Shown: piece by piece, positions 39,467 to 50,444 of the stretch
Layout: every line of letters begins with the position of its first letter
Numbering within the stretch: the first letter of the stretch is position 1
Assembly: GCA_029260825.1 (NCBI GenBank)
Contig: JAJDCM010000132.1
Location: 62,001 to 126,000 of the forward strand
DNA from: Planctomycetota bacterium
GTDB taxonomy: Bacteria > Planctomycetota > JACOTG01 > JAJDCM01
DNA: 64,000 nucleotides
Reading direction: 5' to 3'
The notes under the pieces: model-generated
Databases searched by the model: none
What the model saw: the letters and a program-made list of their open reading frames with translations, nothing else
Told to the model about the DNA's origin: nothing
Program-made: the position numbers and the translations under genes

Positions 39467-42400
39467 GATGTCCTTTCTCTTCCTCCAGCAGCCATTCCAC
39501 GGAACGATACACCCGTCGAAAACCGACAAATGATTCCACCGAATCGACACCATACGACGAGATCGCTTCGGTGCGAAAAGCGTCGCTTGCAACATACGCG
39601 GTCGCTCCCCCCTTCACCAGATACTGCCCTTGACGAAACTCATCCCGGCACCATTCCGCGAGATTCCCTCCCAGATCCCGAACAAGAAAAGGACTCTCGT
39701 CACCCAAGTGGTCACCCAGTGTATGGACCACCACAATCTGGTGGTGGGTAAAGCAATGGGTAAGAGCTGGTTCGAATTCCCGGCCCCACGAAAACCACCT
39801 TTCGTCCACAAACCCCGCAGCACGCATGTACTCGGCTTCGGAGGGAAGTACACATCGATAGGGCTCTCCCGCCTCTTCGAGCCGGCGATTGGCCCACTGA
39901 AGATAAGCAGAAATATCATTAAAACTGATCGATCGAGCGCCAAAACGAGCTTTCATCGGAGAGGAAGAAAGTTTCCTCCGAGTGCTGCTGCGACGTGGTA
40001 CGTAGATCCACTCGCCAGATTTTTCGTTGTGATCCGAGATGAACGCACCAATCTTGGGGTCTGCTAGAAACTCCTCCCACTCACCCACGCTAACCTCATA
40101 GCGATCGATCCAAAACCCCGCGACATCGACCGTCTCCCGGCTCTTTCCAAGGTCAACGGTCGGATCGAGTCCCCGGGTGAGCTTCCCTCCAGGAACCCAA
40201 ACAACATCGCCGTCTGGTTCAAACCCGGAGACTTCGATGTCGAACGTCGCTTCGCTCTCGCCATCCAGACGGAAGAAATTCCGAGCAACCACCCGTTGAT
40301 TGTCACGCAAGACAATCAGGTATTCACCGGGCGCAAGGTTTCTAGGTAGTACAGGTGTCCTCCCCCAAAGGTTCTCCTGAAGATGCATGAGCGGATAAGT
40401 CGTGGCGACCACGTCCAGATCAATCGGGTCTCCTGATCCCAGCTCAACATCGCGCTTTATTCCATCTGAGAGAACGGTAAGAATCATATCCCTGGGTGAA
40501 GACTGACCCTTCAGGCACCGTTCTTCCTGATCAAGAAAGATTCCGGAGACACCCACGAACTCAGGGCCCTGAACCAGAAAAGTTCTTTTTCCTCCTGCTC
40601 CCTCAAAGACGACCCGAAGAGGCTTTGCCGGATTCGAATAGAACGGGTAGCGAATATCGAACCAGCATTGTACGGGCTCTCCTTCAACCGAGACAAGACG
40701 ATCGAACGGAAGGACTCCGCTTTCTTCTCCCAAAGAGCCCTTTTCCACGGACAGAACCCGGAATCCCTCCCCACATGCCATCCCATCAATTGCAACGATG
40801 ATGTCTCCTGCATGCCAGCGGGGAGGGTCAACGAGAGCATCCGTTCGGCGCACCTGCAGACATGGGTCCCCCGGAAGAAATCCATCACGCGGTTCAAACA
40901 AACTCTCTCTCTTTTCCGGGTCAAACGGAACGGGCACGGGTCGTTTGGTCCAGTCGTTGGCCTTGACCCGGTGTCGGGGTTCGTATCGAAAGAGAAAGAC
41001 CTCCAATCCTGGAGGCGCAAGGACATGGACCCGGGTCAATGCGTCGAGGATACGACTCAACTCACCGTTATCATCGTATTCCCGAACAAGATCGGAGGTG
41101 ACCTGAGCCCACCGATCAACCCTCGTTGCTTTGGCATGTTGCCACTCGAGGAAGAACATGTTCGCCATGGCTGAACGAACGGGGGGATAGTCCGACCGAC
41201 CCGCTTGTCGGGCCAGGTTTTCTGCGTCCTGAAGTAGATCATAAAGCTCAACAAACCCCTGCCTCGACCGAACTCCAAGCTCCTCGCAAAGAAGATCAAG
41301 TCGAACCACCTCACCATAGGATTTCTCATCGACGTGCTGCGTTGTGGAGCCTGCTTCCAGACTCCTTCTCGTTGCTTCATGGGTCAGAAAATCCTTTCGA
41401 TTTCCTTCCAGATCTGAAGCCATCCTCCGGGCTTGAAGCAGGAGAGCATTACTCCTTCCCAGAGATAATCGACTCTCCAGCTCGGTTCGTCTCGGGTGAT
41501 CTTCCCGAAAAGCAACGAGCCGGTTCAAAAGGTTCCCGGCACGATCGAGCGCTCCGTCCGCAATGGCCAGCTCGACCGAACCCTCAAGATCGGTCATCAT
41601 CTTTTCTGTTCGACGATTTGAGATGGACCGCACGAGCAGCGATCCGATCAAAACAAGAACCAAGACGCACATGACCGAACTCGCCAGCCGGTTTCGCCTG
41701 ACCCAAAGTAAGGATCGGGGAATCAGGTGAGGCCGACGCGCTTGAATCGGGCGAAAGGAGAGGAAGCGACGCAAGTCCTGGGAAAACGCCCGAGCCGATT
41801 CAAATCGCCGCTCAGGATTCTTTTCCAGCGCCTTGTGACAGATCGTCTCCAGATCTCGAGGAATTTTTCGATAAAAGGTACGCAACATCGGCGTCGGGAG
41901 CCGCTGGATCTTATGCATTACCTCGGCACTGCTTTCGCCCTCGAAGGGTGGGCGCCCGGCAAGCAACTCGAACAGAACAACACCGAGAGAATAGATGTCT
42001 CCGGAAACACCTGCATCCCCACCTTGCTGACTGACTTCTTCCGGTGGCATATAGGTAGGCGTTCCTACGCGATCTTCGGAGCGCGTCATGGAGGGATCCT
42101 TCTCGGTATTCAACCGAGCAAGACCGAAATCAATGAGCCTTGGCTCCCCGGTAGTCATGATCATCAAGTTACTTGGCTTGACATCTCGGTGAACCACGCC
42201 TCGCTCATGGGCATATTGTAGAGCGTCTGCAACCCTGGCCACGAGCTCGGCACAAAACGCAACATACCCCGATGGAAGAAGGAACTCCTCCGACGTTTCG
42301 TCCCCGGAATTCTGCTCGAGAAGACTCTGAATCATTTCGACACGACGATCTTCAGGACGAGCATCGGCAAGAGACCTGGAGATTTGCGCCAGCGAAAGCC

Positions 42401-42905
42401 CCACCACCCTTTCCATGACGAAGAACAGCACATCGTGATCTTCACCACAAACGTACACAGGGACAATTCCAGGGTGCTGCAACGCCGCCATCGCATTTCC
42501 CTCGCGAAGGAAACGGTTCACCCGGCGTCGATCGAATGCAGCAAGCCGGGGAAGAACCTTCAGGGCTACCGTTCGGTCGAGAGAAAGTTGGCGAGCTTCG
42601 TAGACAATCCCCATTCCCCCGCGCCCAAGCTCCCGCTCAATCACAAAGTCACCGAAGGCGCGAGGGACCTCCCGATGTAAATCCGAATCCTCTCGACCTC
42701 CTGCAAGCTGCTTCACTTGTCCCTCATAGACTAGAATTCTTTCTCGGACTCGGTCGCAAAGGCCCGAGTCCTCGATCTTGCTGAGATAGATTTCCAGGTC
42801 GGGAACGGCATCGTTGACACAGAGATCGATGTAGTTCTCAACAAGCCTGTCTTCCGGGGTCGAGGTCGAAGAAGAATCGTCAGAAAAAGACATCGGTGTT
42901 TGCAT
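39453..42905 (-). CDS. Ser/Thr protein kinase with TM, PDZ-like and C-terminal FGE-sulfatase (SUMF1-like) domains
   Basis: GGMGIVYEARQLSLDRTVALKVL; HRDVKPSNLMI; PDZ-like VLSVEKGSLGEESGVLPFDRLVSVEGEPV; FGE-like VPGGKLTRG...VAGFWIDRYEVSVGEWEEFLAD...LPSEAEYMRAAGF. Confidence 0.92.
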   Translation of the reverse strand: MQTPMSFSDDSSSTSTPEDRLVENYIDLCVNDAVPDLEIYLSKIEDSGLCDRVRERILVYEGQVKQLAGGREDSDLHREVPRAFGDFVIERELGRGGMGIVYEARQLSLDRTVALKVLPRLAAFDRRRVNRFLREGNAMAALQHPGIVPVYVCGEDHDVLFFVMERVVGLSLAQISRSLADARPEDRRVEMIQSLLEQNSGDETSEEFLLPSGYVAFCAELVARVADALQYAHERGVVHRDVKPSNLMIMTTGEPRLIDFGLARLNTEKDPSMTRSEDRVGTPTYMPPEEVSQQGGDAGVSGDIYSLGVVLFELLAGRPPFEGESSAEVMHKIQRLPTPMLRTFYRKIPRDLETICHKALEKNPERRFESARAFSQDLRRFLSFRPIQARRPHLIPRSLLWVRRNRLASSVMCVLVLVLIGSLLVRSISNRRTEKMMTDLEGSVELAIADGALDRAGNLLNRLVAFREDHPRRTELESRLSLGRSNALLLQARRMASDLEGNRKDFLTHEATRRSLEAGSTTQHVDEKSYGEVVRLDLLCEELGVRSRQGFVELYDLLQDAENLARQAGRSDYPPVRSAMANMFFLEWQHAKATRVDRWAQVTSDLVREYDDNGELSRILDALTRVHVLAPPGLEVFLFRYEPRHRVKANDWTKRPVPVPFDPEKRESLFEPRDGFLPGDPCLQVRRTDALVDPPRWHAGDIIVAIDGMACGEGFRVLSVEKGSLGEESGVLPFDRLVSVEGEPVQCWFDIRYPFYSNPAKPLRVVFEGAGGKRTFLVQGPEFVGVSGIFLDQEERCLKGQSSPRDMILTVLSDGIKRDVELGSGDPIDLDVVATTYPLMHLQENLWGRTPVLPRNLAPGEYLIVLRDNQRVVARNFFRLDGESEATFDIEVSGFEPDGDVVWVPGGKLTRGLDPTVDLGKSRETVDVAGFWIDRYEVSVGEWEEFLADPKIGAFISDHNEKSGEWIYVPRRSSTRRKLSSSPMKARFGARSISFNDISAYLQWANRRLEEAGEPYRCVLPSEAEYMRAAGFVDERWFSWGREFEPALTHCFTHHQIVVVHTLGDHLGDESPFLVRDLGGNLAEWCRDEFRQGQYLVKGGATAYVASDAFRTEAISSYGVDSVESFVGFRRVYRSVEWLLEEEKGHHGGG

Positions 42906-43091
42906 CCCGGTTGGCTCGATGAAGAGGTCGTCCGCGTCGTGATCCTATCCGATTCAAACCTCGAAAACGCCCCTCTGGCTCTTTTTCGTCTCGAAAAAAA
43001 CGGATGGGCTAGCCAGCATTATTCATGAGGACAAGATCGGATGATTGACTCCCGATGACTTGGATGACACAATCCCTCGCCACTCATTCAT

Positions 43092-43168
43092 GCGCCCGTA
43101 GCTCAGCTGGATAGAGTGCTTGCCTCCGAAGCAAGAAGTCACAGGTTCAAATCCTGTCGGGCGTACCA
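43092..43168 (+). tRNA. tRNA-Arg (anticodon CCG), CCA encoded
   Basis: gcgcccgtagctcagctggatagagtgcttgcctccgaagcaagaagtcacaggttcaaatcctgtcgggcgtacca: 7-bp acceptor stem (G-U at 1:72), D loop agctggat, anticodon stem cttgc/gcaag with loop ctCCGaa, T loop ttcaaat. Confidence 0.97.
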
Positions 43169-43169
43169 T

Positions 43170-43222
43170 CCTCCCCCTTTTCCCGGCCTCCCCCTTTTCT
43201 CGGCCTCCCCCTTTTCCCGGCA
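43170..43222. repeat. Three short tandem repeats (about 17 bp, CTCCCCCTTTTCYCGGC) directly 3' of the tRNA
   Basis: cctcccccttttcccggcctcccccttttctcggcctcccccttttcccggc read directly. Confidence 0.85.
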
Positions 43223-43254
43223 ACAATTGAGACCTCGACGGTCGAAGATTCCGA

Positions 43255-46254
43255 CTATTCTGGATTCCGAGGCGGCGGCGCATCAACCTCTTTCGCCTCC
43301 CGAATCAACGTTACGGACTTCAGGAACTCGCGAAGAACTTTTGCTCGCGGAAAGGTCGCTCCACTCGCAGCAACTTGCCCCGTAAAGAACTGGGCAAAGA
43401 AACCGCCTCCAGAATGACGCAGGAGAATTGCGTCGGAGTGATTCGCTCGAATCCCCCCGAAGGCAAAGACCTTCTCTACCTCCCAGTCGGGCCCCAAGCT
43501 GGAGAACACCAGACTCGTCATGGATTCCCAGCTCTTTCCAAAGGGCAAGGTTGGCTTGACGCCTTCGACAATTTTCTGGATCCCCCGCCCCCGGCAAAGC
43601 GCTCCCGGTCCGGCGTCAAGAATTCGATTCTCGGCCGCAACACTCGTTGTCCTCGATCTGGCATCCGGACTCACGACAAGACTAAAAGGCCTCGTTCCCG
43701 TCCAGACGATTCCATTCCCGTGGTCGAGCCACTCCTCACCAAGAGAGCCATCCGGCTGGAAGGCATAGACTGCCTCTGGAATTGCATCCAAACAGACGAG
43801 CACATCCTGAACACCATCATCAAGGTAGGTCGTCATCCATTCGGCAAGTTCTTCGCCCTCGGTGAAGAAAAACGTCTCGACCTCCACGTCTCGAGGCGTC
43901 AAGCTTCCCGTGATGTCACGAGCAATGCTCAGCTGTTCCAGATAAGGAACTTCCCGCTCGGTGGCAAGCGAAGCGAACACGGCCACCGCAGGCCGAGGGG
44001 TTTGCACCTCAATCACTTGTGAGCCGGTGTTTGACACCCCGTCTCTCGTGGCCGTCAAAGTTGCCTCGTAGGCTCCAACCGCACCATACGTGTGCTCGAC
44101 TTCGATGTCTTCCTGATGGGAGACCCCCACAAACTCCTGAATCGGGGAACCGTCGCCCCAATCCCACGTCAGCGTGACATCTCCCTTGCCGCCGGGAAAC
44201 TCCACATGACCCACCCCTTGAATCGCCTGACCAATCCTTGGCCTCGTGTCGGAAATGCCCGCAAGGTGAGCTCGCGGCTCTGACGAAGCATCGAAAAGAG
44301 AGATCGATCTTGACGATTGGATTCCCCGGCTATCCGTTCCGGACAGGGTCAGCCGGAGGTACGTTCCATCCCCGTGGTGAGTCGGTAGGTAACGAATCTC
44401 ATTTCCCTCCGCCACAAACCAGTTCGGGTGGGTGTGATGATCATGAATCAACTCAACTTCCCAATGAACGACAGGCGAGTTGCCAGCGGCATCGTCTTCC
44501 GGATCAAAGATCGACCCCACGAGCTCAAGTGGCACATCATCAGTGTAGTAATCTCCGTCCACAGGACTGGTCAAAGTCACCTCTGGAGGCGCATTACCTG
44601 GGGTAACGATGACTTCCGCCGAATCAGTCTGCTCCATCGGATCCGTGACCGTGAGAACAACCGTATAGCTGATGGAGTCGGAGTAGGTCTTCGTCAATTC
44701 CCTCCGGTCGGAGGTCGTTCCATCTCCAAGATCCCAGAGATACTCAAGGGGCTCGTCCTCGGGGTCTGAAGAGCCGGCCGCGGAAAGGTTCACGATCAAA
44801 GGGACACCTCCCCACCTCGGGTCTGCTTCGATAACCGCAATCGGAGGAAGATCCAGCCCCAGATAACGCAAGCGGCGGAGACCGTACTCGGAGCTGATGA
44901 AGACGATGTCACCATTGCCTGGATGAGAGATCAGGCCAAAGGGGTCACCCACCGCGGAGCCAAACTCAAGAGTGTTCGTGATCCCGAAACCATCGTCGAC
45001 ATGCAGCACACGCAGCCTATCCGTGCTGAAGTCGGAGATAAAAAGGCCATCCCGGTAGATCTGGGGATATTCCTCCCCTTCATAGAAATGCATGCCGCTG
45101 ATGCAGGTGCCGGCAAACCCACCCGGACCCGGATCCGAGTGATGATAGGAAAGAAGAGGCACCGACTCCGTGCCCGCGGAGCGCCCACAGTAGTCCCGGG
45201 CGTCGGCATTTCGATAGGGCATGTTGGGAACAGGACCCACGGAGCAGGGCCACCCGAAGTTGTCCCCCCCCTTGGCCACATTGATCTCTTCCCACAGATC
45301 CCATCCGACATCAGCGATCATGACGGCCTGTGGAAGCAACCTCTTTGGCACCGGAGAAATACGGAACGGATTGCGTAGACCCACCGACCAGATCTTGTCT
45401 CGAATCTCCGTACCGTCACCCGCATAAAACGGATTATCTGGAAGCCCCATGCCGGTCAGGGGATCAATCCTTAGAAGCTTTCCGCTGTAGGTTCTCAGGT
45501 CCAGAGATCTGAAAGCGCCAACATCGAGATACGAGGGAAAACGTCCAGGCCCAAAACACTCCGGGTCTTTTCCGCCGGCATCCACATCGACAAAATGGGC
45601 CCCGTCTCCCGTTGAAATCAAAAGACTACCGTCATCCAAAAACAAGAGGTCGGCCCCAGCATGTGAGCCGCTGCAATTCAAGATCCCGGTGGACCAATCC
45701 TCCCCGATCAAAATCTGACGCGTACCCGGAATCACCTCGACCGGTCCGTCGTCCTCTCGCAGAGTTGCGTATCGAAGGACCCGACCGTAGGCAGGAATAT
45801 TCTGGTCGTCCCCGACCGGATCAACAATTAACGATAAATAAATATATCCATTCTCGGCAAAAAATGGATCCAGGGCGATCGACATGAGGCCCCGATTTTC
45901 GACGTTGAGAACCTCGGTCCTGAGATCGAGAACCAGATGCTTCTCATCCCCATGGATATAGAAGACCATCCCCCTCTTCTCGATCACGAGAAAAGGGGCG
46001 TCTTCGTCCTCATCATGACGCGAGCTACCGCGAGCCGATTCTTCAAGGGGTAGAAAAACGAGGTCCATCGGAACCTCGAGATCCTGGGGGCCAAAAGCCT
46101 CCATGAAAAAACCGTGGGGAAGAACCGGAAATTCGAACTGGACAATTTCACCAGCAAGGACGGATGACGCCCCTGAAAAAAGCAAGGCGAGAGACACAAA
46201 GAGATGTGTAATAATCGATTTGTTTTTTTTCATAATCAATGAGGTAGAAGTCAC
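43255..46254 (-). CDS. PQQ-dependent sugar dehydrogenase-like (GSDH/HHIP-type) beta-propeller with PKD domains
   Basis: [100 protein letters not shown]. Confidence 0.88.
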   Translation of the reverse strand: MTSTSLIMKKNKSIITHLFVSLALLFSGASSVLAGEIVQFEFPVLPHGFFMEAFGPQDLEVPMDLVFLPLEESARGSSRHDEDEDAPFLVIEKRGMVFYIHGDEKHLVLDLRTEVLNVENRGLMSIALDPFFAENGYIYLSLIVDPVGDDQNIPAYGRVLRYATLREDDGPVEVIPGTRQILIGEDWSTGILNCSGSHAGADLLFLDDGSLLISTGDGAHFVDVDAGGKDPECFGPGRFPSYLDVGAFRSLDLRTYSGKLLRIDPLTGMGLPDNPFYAGDGTEIRDKIWSVGLRNPFRISPVPKRLLPQAVMIADVGWDLWEEINVAKGGDNFGWPCSVGPVPNMPYRNADARDYCGRSAGTESVPLLSYHHSDPGPGGFAGTCISGMHFYEGEEYPQIYRDGLFISDFSTDRLRVLHVDDGFGITNTLEFGSAVGDPFGLISHPGNGDIVFISSEYGLRRLRYLGLDLPPIAVIEADPRWGGVPLIVNLSAAGSSDPEDEPLEYLWDLGDGTTSDRRELTKTYSDSISYTVVLTVTDPMEQTDSAEVIVTPGNAPPEVTLTSPVDGDYYTDDVPLELVGSIFDPEDDAAGNSPVVHWEVELIHDHHTHPNWFVAEGNEIRYLPTHHGDGTYLRLTLSGTDSRGIQSSRSISLFDASSEPRAHLAGISDTRPRIGQAIQGVGHVEFPGGKGDVTLTWDWGDGSPIQEFVGVSHQEDIEVEHTYGAVGAYEATLTATRDGVSNTGSQVIEVQTPRPAVAVFASLATEREVPYLEQLSIARDITGSLTPRDVEVETFFFTEGEELAEWMTTYLDDGVQDVLVCLDAIPEAVYAFQPDGSLGEEWLDHGNGIVWTGTRPFSLVVSPDARSRTTSVAAENRILDAGPGALCRGRGIQKIVEGVKPTLPFGKSWESMTSLVFSSLGPDWEVEKVFAFGGIRANHSDAILLRHSGGGFFAQFFTGQVAASGATFPRAKVLREFLKSVTLIREAKEVDAPPPRNPE

Positions 46255-46364
46255 TTATAGGTACAGGGAAGTGAAAAGGACATCGGGGGACAGGACGTCA
46301 TTCTACACCATCGAGCCCGGTCGTGGCAACGACGCTCGTGAAGAACAGCACCGACCTCCGCTCC

Positions 46365-46880
46365 TCAATCAAACTCTCGCAGGGCGTCAGCTTGATCCTC
46401 ACCGACCCTGCCACCGGAGATTTCGGCCTTGAAGTAATTCTCTCCTCGAACCGGAGTCCCGGCAAGTCGGCGTAAGAGTGCGATCTGGCCAACATGGCAG
46501 AGCGCATCCGCTACCGGACCTTGAAAGAGCCGTTGCTCGGAAAATCCAAGCTTCTCCGGCAATGCCAGTCGACGATCTAATCGCTGCAGGCCGTCGAAAA
46601 AGCGCGTGACCTCTTCACCCCAGCTTCTTGATTCGTCCTCGTTCCAGATGTGATTACCGTTCGCAAGGTGCACTGCCCAATCGAACACATCATTGATGTG
46701 CGAAAGGATCTCGAGGGCCGAGCGAGAAGTCGGCTCGATTCTTGTTCCGGCCAGATCCAGCGGTGCGTTGCGCAATACTTTTCCTCCTCGATAGGCAAGA
46801 GTCGCCAGGGTATGACGGAGGAATTCACGTTCATTGCTTATAGGCGTGGTCACGGTGCCTCGTAATTCTCTGGTTCGCAT
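46365..46880 (-). CDS. DinB-like family protein
   Basis: LRHTLATLAYRGGKVLRN...EILSHINDVFDWAVHLANG...ADALCHVGQIALLRRLAGTPVRGENYFKAEI; start uncertain. Confidence 0.6.
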   Translation of the reverse strand: MRTRELRGTVTTPISNEREFLRHTLATLAYRGGKVLRNAPLDLAGTRIEPTSRSALEILSHINDVFDWAVHLANGNHIWNEDESRSWGEEVTRFFDGLQRLDRRLALPEKLGFSEQRLFQGPVADALCHVGQIALLRRLAGTPVRGENYFKAEISGGRVGEDQADALREFD

Positions 46881-47068
46881 CGAACGCCTGGCCTTACCTC
46901 GAGATGGAGTGGCGCCGACGGCACGAACATCCTTTTTGACAATGGAAGAGTATATTCCAAGCGCCAGTCCAAGCACAAAGGGCAAAAAGACACTCGGATT
47001 GCCCATCAGGGCAAAATCGAGTAGAAGAGCGTTCTTGACCTTCTCCAACCGACTGCGGGACCCACTTC

Positions 47069-47563
47069 ATGGAAACCAACGACCCCACGACCGCCTACCA
47101 CGAAGCCGGGCACGTACTCCTGGCCCACCAACTCGGCGGTGAAGTGCTGGAAACCACCTTGGAGTCCGACCGGGATCATCATGCGGGTCATACTTCGGTC
47201 GCCTGGCATGGGCTCTCAAAAGAAGATCGGGCCAGACGCTCGGCTCTGGTAGCGCTGGCGGGGCCGGCCGCCGAGACACTGTGGCGAGGAGAAGAGGTGT
47301 GCGATGACCTTACCGCGTGGATCGCTGACTGGAACGAAGTCGACGCCGCGCTTCGCATCCTCGCGGCACCGAACGACCGTGAGGGGCTCAAGCGACGCTG
47401 GCTTGAAGAAATCGTCCGACAGCTTCGCAACCCGGTGGCATGGGAAACTCTCTGCCGGATCGCCGATGCGCTGGAAGCTCACGGCACGCTTGAACAAGCA
47501 CTCCTGGAAGACCTCTTGCCCCCTCCTGGTCAGGAAAACTCGGATGACTTCCCCTCCAGCTAA
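47069..47563 (+). CDS. Stand-alone FtsH M41-like peptidase-domain protein
   Basis: TAYHEAGHVLLAHQLGG (HEAGH) and SALVALAGPAAETLW. Confidence 0.75.
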   Translation: METNDPTTAYHEAGHVLLAHQLGGEVLETTLESDRDHHAGHTSVAWHGLSKEDRARRSALVALAGPAAETLWRGEEVCDDLTAWIADWNEVDAALRILAAPNDREGLKRRWLEEIVRQLRNPVAWETLCRIADALEAHGTLEQALLEDLLPPPGQENSDDFPSS

Positions 47564-47727
47564 TATGCATTGAGAACGGTCTCCTGATTCATTAAGCTAC
47601 TCCGACTAAGCAAACGCCCTCGGAATCAGCGTGACCAACGCGGTCATCGTACAGGCATGAGAGTAAGCTTCAGACGACTCGCAAAGATCGCGCTCCACCG
47701 TTTGGTCTCACCTGGAAAACCAACCCG

Positions 47728-50382
47728 ATGACTCACGAACGGGACAATCTTGAACGTATCGGCCCCTACAAGATCCTTTCTGTCATCGGCGAGGGAGGCA
47801 TGGGGATCGTCTACCTCGCCGAACAAAAGAAACCCGTTCGCCGTCGGGTTGCACTGAAGCTCATCAAGCGGGGAATGGACAGCAAAGCAATCCTGGCCCG
47901 CTTCCAGGCCGAGCGACAAGCCCTTGCCCTGATGGACCATCCAACGATCGCGAAGGTATACGAGGCCGGGACGACCGAGCATGGCCAGCCTTTCTTCGCC
48001 ATGGAGCACGTCAAAGGTGTCTCACTTACCGACTATTGCGAGCGCCGGATGCTTTCCCTCAAAGAGCGGCTCCTTCTATTCACGGAAATCTGTCACGGAG
48101 TTCAGCATGCTCATCAAAAGGCAATCATCCACCGAGATCTGAAGCCATCCAACATTCTTATCGCCGAGGAAGGGGGAAAACCCGTCCCGAAGATCATTGA
48201 TTTTGGACTTGCCAAGGCTCTGGGCGGCCAGCGGCTTTCAGACATGAGCCTGTTCACCGATCTTGGAGTCGCGATCGGCACACCCGAGTACATGAGTCCG
48301 GAGCAGCTATCCCCTTCGGCCCTGGATGTCGACACACGGACCGATGTCTACTCCCTCGGTGTCATCCTCTACAGGATCCTGACAAACACTCTTCCTTTTG
48401 ATGCCAAGAATCTTCGAAAGGCGGCTCAAATTGCGGTCACACTCTCCATCCACAAAAAAATCAGCGAAGAAGAACTTCAGAAGCCAAGCACCCGCGTCAG
48501 TCGAAATCCCGATCTAGCCTCTCCAGCTGCTAGCAAGACCAGGGCGGAGAACACAAGCCTTACCCGACAGCTACGAGGTGATCTCGACTGGATCACAATG
48601 AAAGCCCTCGCGAAGGATCGAGCACAGAGATACGCCACCGCTACAGATCTCGCAGCAGACATCGTCAGGCACCTGACCCATGAACCCGTTCTGGCAGGAC
48701 CGCCGAGCAATCGCTACAAGCTCAAAAAATTCGTGCGCAAGAACGCGGGCACCGTCGCCTCACTCCTCGCTCTCTTCGTCCTCTTGACTGCCGGAGGAAC
48801 CGGGAGCACCCTGCTATGGATCAAGGCCGAACAATCCAGGGAAGACGCGATCCAGGCCCAGGCAAGTGAAGCCAAACAGAAACAAGAAGCATTGACCGCA
48901 CGCAACCTGGCCCAGGACAAGGAAAGGGAAGCAATCGAAGCCCAACGAAGGGAGACACAACAACGGGCGGAGGCAGAACGGGAAAGAGACACAGCACAAC
49001 GCCAGCGCGATGAGTTGCTAAGGCTATCGGACATCAAGCGACTCCAAGATCTACTCGGCGAAATCGATCAGTTATGGCCGGCCAATCCAGGCAACATCCG
49101 CGCCATGGAGGAGTGGCGAGTCAAGGCAGAGAAGCTTGCGAGAAACTACCCGACTCATCGGGCTTCGCTTGAGCAACTCCGGCAAACTTCCATCGGGCAA
49201 GGTGATGACCCGGTCGGCAGAGTCTGGCTTTTCGCCGACACAACGGTCCAGTGGCGGCACGACATTCTGACCCAGCTCGTAACCGGCCTCCAGACGTTTT
49301 CTGACCCGGACCCGAAAGTCGGAACGATCGCGAACATCGATGAACGACTCGCTTTTGCCCGAAACGTCCGGCGCAACACGATCGAACAGTATGATGTGGA
49401 ATGGGAGGAAACGATTGCTTCCATACGAGACGATTGCCCCCAGTACCATGGGCTCACGATTTCCCCACAACTCGGTCTCGTCCCTCTAGGCAAAGACCCC
49501 GGCTCTGGTCTTTGGGAGTTTTCCCACATCCAGACCGGCAGAATTCCTGAACGATCCGAGAACGGGGAGCTCGTACGCACGGACAAGATGGGTCTCGTTT
49601 TTGTCCTCATTCCAGGAGGAACGTTTCTCATGGGGGCTCAGGCCAAGAATCCTGAGCAACCCCATTACGATAACAAGGCCGAGGAGAACGAAGGAGAGGT
49701 TCACGAAGTGACTGTGAAACCATTCTTTCTTTCGAAATACGAGATGACTCAGAGTCAGTGGGAGGAGTTCGTAGGAAAGAACCCCAGCCGGTACGATATC
49801 CAGGACTACGCGTCGGTCTGGGATCGAACATCAGAACGAAAGAGAAGCAAGGTCATCGGACTGCACCCGGTCGAGCAAGTGAGCTGGGAGGATTGCCGGG
49901 ACATCATGAATCGACTCGCTCTCGATCTTCCTACCGAAACTCAATGGGAATACGCGGCAAGGGCCCATACGAGCACGGTGTTCTCTACCGGAAACGATGT
50001 GGCTTCTCTCCAGGGAAGGGCGAATCTTGCCGATTCCTTTGCCAAGGAGAATGGTGGGCCAGCCAGCTGGATCTATGAAAACGAACTGGAGGATGGCTAC
50101 AGCGTGCACGCTCCCGTTGGCTCATTCTTACCCAATCCATTCGGCCTTCACGACATCCACGGAAATGTCTGGGAATGGTGCCATGATCGCTACAAGATCT
50201 ATCTATTTCCGACTCCGGGAGAGGAAAGCCCGCTCGTTCCCGGTGCCCGCTCCCGGGTCTGCCGGGGCGGAAGCTTTGACGACCCGGCCATCTATGCTCG
50301 GTCAGCATACCGCAACTTTCATCCCCCCGAGACCCGAGACAACAACCTTGGCTGCCGACCGAGCAGGCTGATCACCGACTGA
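47728..50382 (+). CDS. Ser/Thr protein kinase with TM/coiled coil and C-terminal FGE-sulfatase domain
   Basis: GEGGMGIVYLAEQKKPVRRRVALKLIKRGMDSK; HRDLKPSNILIAEEGGKPVPKIIDFGLAKAL; PGGTFLMGAQ...KYEMTQSQWEEFVGKNPSRYD...LPTETQWEYAARA...FGLHDIHGNVWEWCHD...RVCRGGSFDDPAIYARSAYRN. Confidence 0.96.
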   Translation: MTHERDNLERIGPYKILSVIGEGGMGIVYLAEQKKPVRRRVALKLIKRGMDSKAILARFQAERQALALMDHPTIAKVYEAGTTEHGQPFFAMEHVKGVSLTDYCERRMLSLKERLLLFTEICHGVQHAHQKAIIHRDLKPSNILIAEEGGKPVPKIIDFGLAKALGGQRLSDMSLFTDLGVAIGTPEYMSPEQLSPSALDVDTRTDVYSLGVILYRILTNTLPFDAKNLRKAAQIAVTLSIHKKISEEELQKPSTRVSRNPDLASPAASKTRAENTSLTRQLRGDLDWITMKALAKDRAQRYATATDLAADIVRHLTHEPVLAGPPSNRYKLKKFVRKNAGTVASLLALFVLLTAGGTGSTLLWIKAEQSREDAIQAQASEAKQKQEALTARNLAQDKEREAIEAQRRETQQRAEAERERDTAQRQRDELLRLSDIKRLQDLLGEIDQLWPANPGNIRAMEEWRVKAEKLARNYPTHRASLEQLRQTSIGQGDDPVGRVWLFADTTVQWRHDILTQLVTGLQTFSDPDPKVGTIANIDERLAFARNVRRNTIEQYDVEWEETIASIRDDCPQYHGLTISPQLGLVPLGKDPGSGLWEFSHIQTGRIPERSENGELVRTDKMGLVFVLIPGGTFLMGAQAKNPEQPHYDNKAEENEGEVHEVTVKPFFLSKYEMTQSQWEEFVGKNPSRYDIQDYASVWDRTSERKRSKVIGLHPVEQVSWEDCRDIMNRLALDLPTETQWEYAARAHTSTVFSTGNDVASLQGRANLADSFAKENGGPASWIYENELEDGYSVHAPVGSFLPNPFGLHDIHGNVWEWCHDRYKIYLFPTPGEESPLVPGARSRVCRGGSFDDPAIYARSAYRNFHPPETRDNNLGCRPSRLITD

Positions 50383-50444
50383 ATGCTCGCCCACGCGGAT
50401 TTTCCAGGAGCCGCAGATAACCGGCGGTTTTCCTCGATATCGGG

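Noticed and set aside
47728-50382. Diversity-generating retroelement at the FGE-kinase C-terminus
   Set aside because: No reverse transcriptase ORF and no template repeat could be seen within the window; kept only as a whole-genome check
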